43,116 nucleotides of DNA from contig CAIRTR010000048.1 of assembly GCA_903881565.1 (NCBI GenBank), positions 1 to 43,116 on the forward strand. Reading direction: 5' to 3'. Below, one piece after another: positions 42,906-43,116 of the stretch; the first letter of the stretch is position 1; every line of letters starts with the position of its first letter. The notes beneath the pieces were generated by a model. It had not been told where the DNA came from and ran no database searches. It saw only the letters and a list, made by a program, of their open reading frames with translations. The translations under genes and the position numbers were made by a program. This DNA comes from Oligoflexia bacterium (GTDB lineage Bacteria; Bdellovibrionota; UBA1018).

Positions 42906-43115
42906 TCAATAATCCAACCCAAACACCGCCACATGCTCCGTCTGTGTTCGAACCCGGCCCGCGGAATCCACATACAGCGCCCCGCCTTGCGGATCCCGCG
43001 CTGGGAACTGTTTGGACTTTGAGTACTCGCGATTTACCTGATCCAAGAATTGGCCGAGTTCCAGTGAACGAATCTGCTCCTGCAGCTGCGCTTTAACGCG
43101 ATCATCTTTTTCAGA
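42906..43115 (-). CDS. 3' end of an unknown gene (start outside window)
   Basis: The minus-strand frame is open from the right edge to TGA 42908-42906 and gives 69 residues: a charged helix (DDRVKAQLQEQIRSLEL), FLDQVNREYSKSKQFP, and a C-terminus with GGALYVDSAG and ending EHVAVFGLDY. I recognise no family. The last 30 bases are repeated, with three changes, at 39074-39103 as part of a decayed homologue. Coding is supported by the conserved reading frame between the two copies. Confidence 0.7.
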   Translation of the reverse strand, partial: SEKDDRVKAQLQEQIRSLELGQFLDQVNREYSKSKQFPARDPQGGALYVDSAGRVRTQTEHVAVFGLDY

Positions 43116-43116
43116 C

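Overview
The window is 43 kb of ordinary bacterial chromosome followed by a small accessory island. It most resembles a member of the Bdellovibrionota or a related deltaproteobacterial-type lineage. The reasons are the TIGR02147-family regulator paired with a secreted protein, the many secreted proteins of unknown function, the PBP1b/TamAB/PilMNOPQ Gram-negative envelope genes, and the housekeeping gene order (pilMNOPQ, efp, accB, accC, tamB, tamA-like, rplM, rpsI). This placement is an inference from protein families; no rRNA gene is present to confirm it.

Layout. (1) 1-5.8 kb: the 3' end of a STAS-like (DUF4325) gene, two genes for secreted proteins, a TIGR02147 regulator, a mazEF toxin-antitoxin pair with a perfect operator between its -35 and -10 boxes, and an outer-membrane beta-barrel protein. 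(2) 5.8-14.9 kb: PBP1b, an OmpR-type two-component pair, a CHASE2 sensor kinase overlapping an NtrC-type sigma54 activator, and a small secreted protein. (3) 14.9-17.8 kb: a periplasmic PpiC isomerase, a DUF1704/TIGR02421 putative metallopeptidase and an unknown gene. (4) 17.8-37.7 kb: nineteen genes, all on the minus strand and tightly packed. In transcription order they are an ABC transporter, prepilin peptidase, a GspH-like protein, pilMNOPQ, a TPR protein, efp, accB, accC, a second TPR protein, tamB, an Omp85 protein with about six POTRA repeats, rplM and rpsI. (5) 37.8-42.9 kb: a toxin-antitoxin-rich island with a winged-helix/nucleotidyltransferase pair, Phd/ParE, AbiEi/AbiEii and Xre/RES.

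Four signals are not explained by the genes. First, 11-bp-phased ATTA repeats flank the OmpR-type two-component genes on both sides. Second, three contiguous 32-bp repeats and a 46-bp imperfect palindrome lie downstream of the RES toxin. Third, a decayed copy of the 3' end of the gene at the right edge of the window sits 3.83 kb away, so a direct repeat brackets the Phd/ParE, AbiE and Xre/RES cluster. Fourth, several promoters have their -10 box only 6-10 nt before the start codon, with no Shine-Dalgarno sequence, which suggests leaderless mRNAs.

No tRNA, rRNA, CRISPR array, transposase or integrase was recognised. Start codons were adjusted where a Shine-Dalgarno sequence, an overlap or family alignment favoured an internal start.
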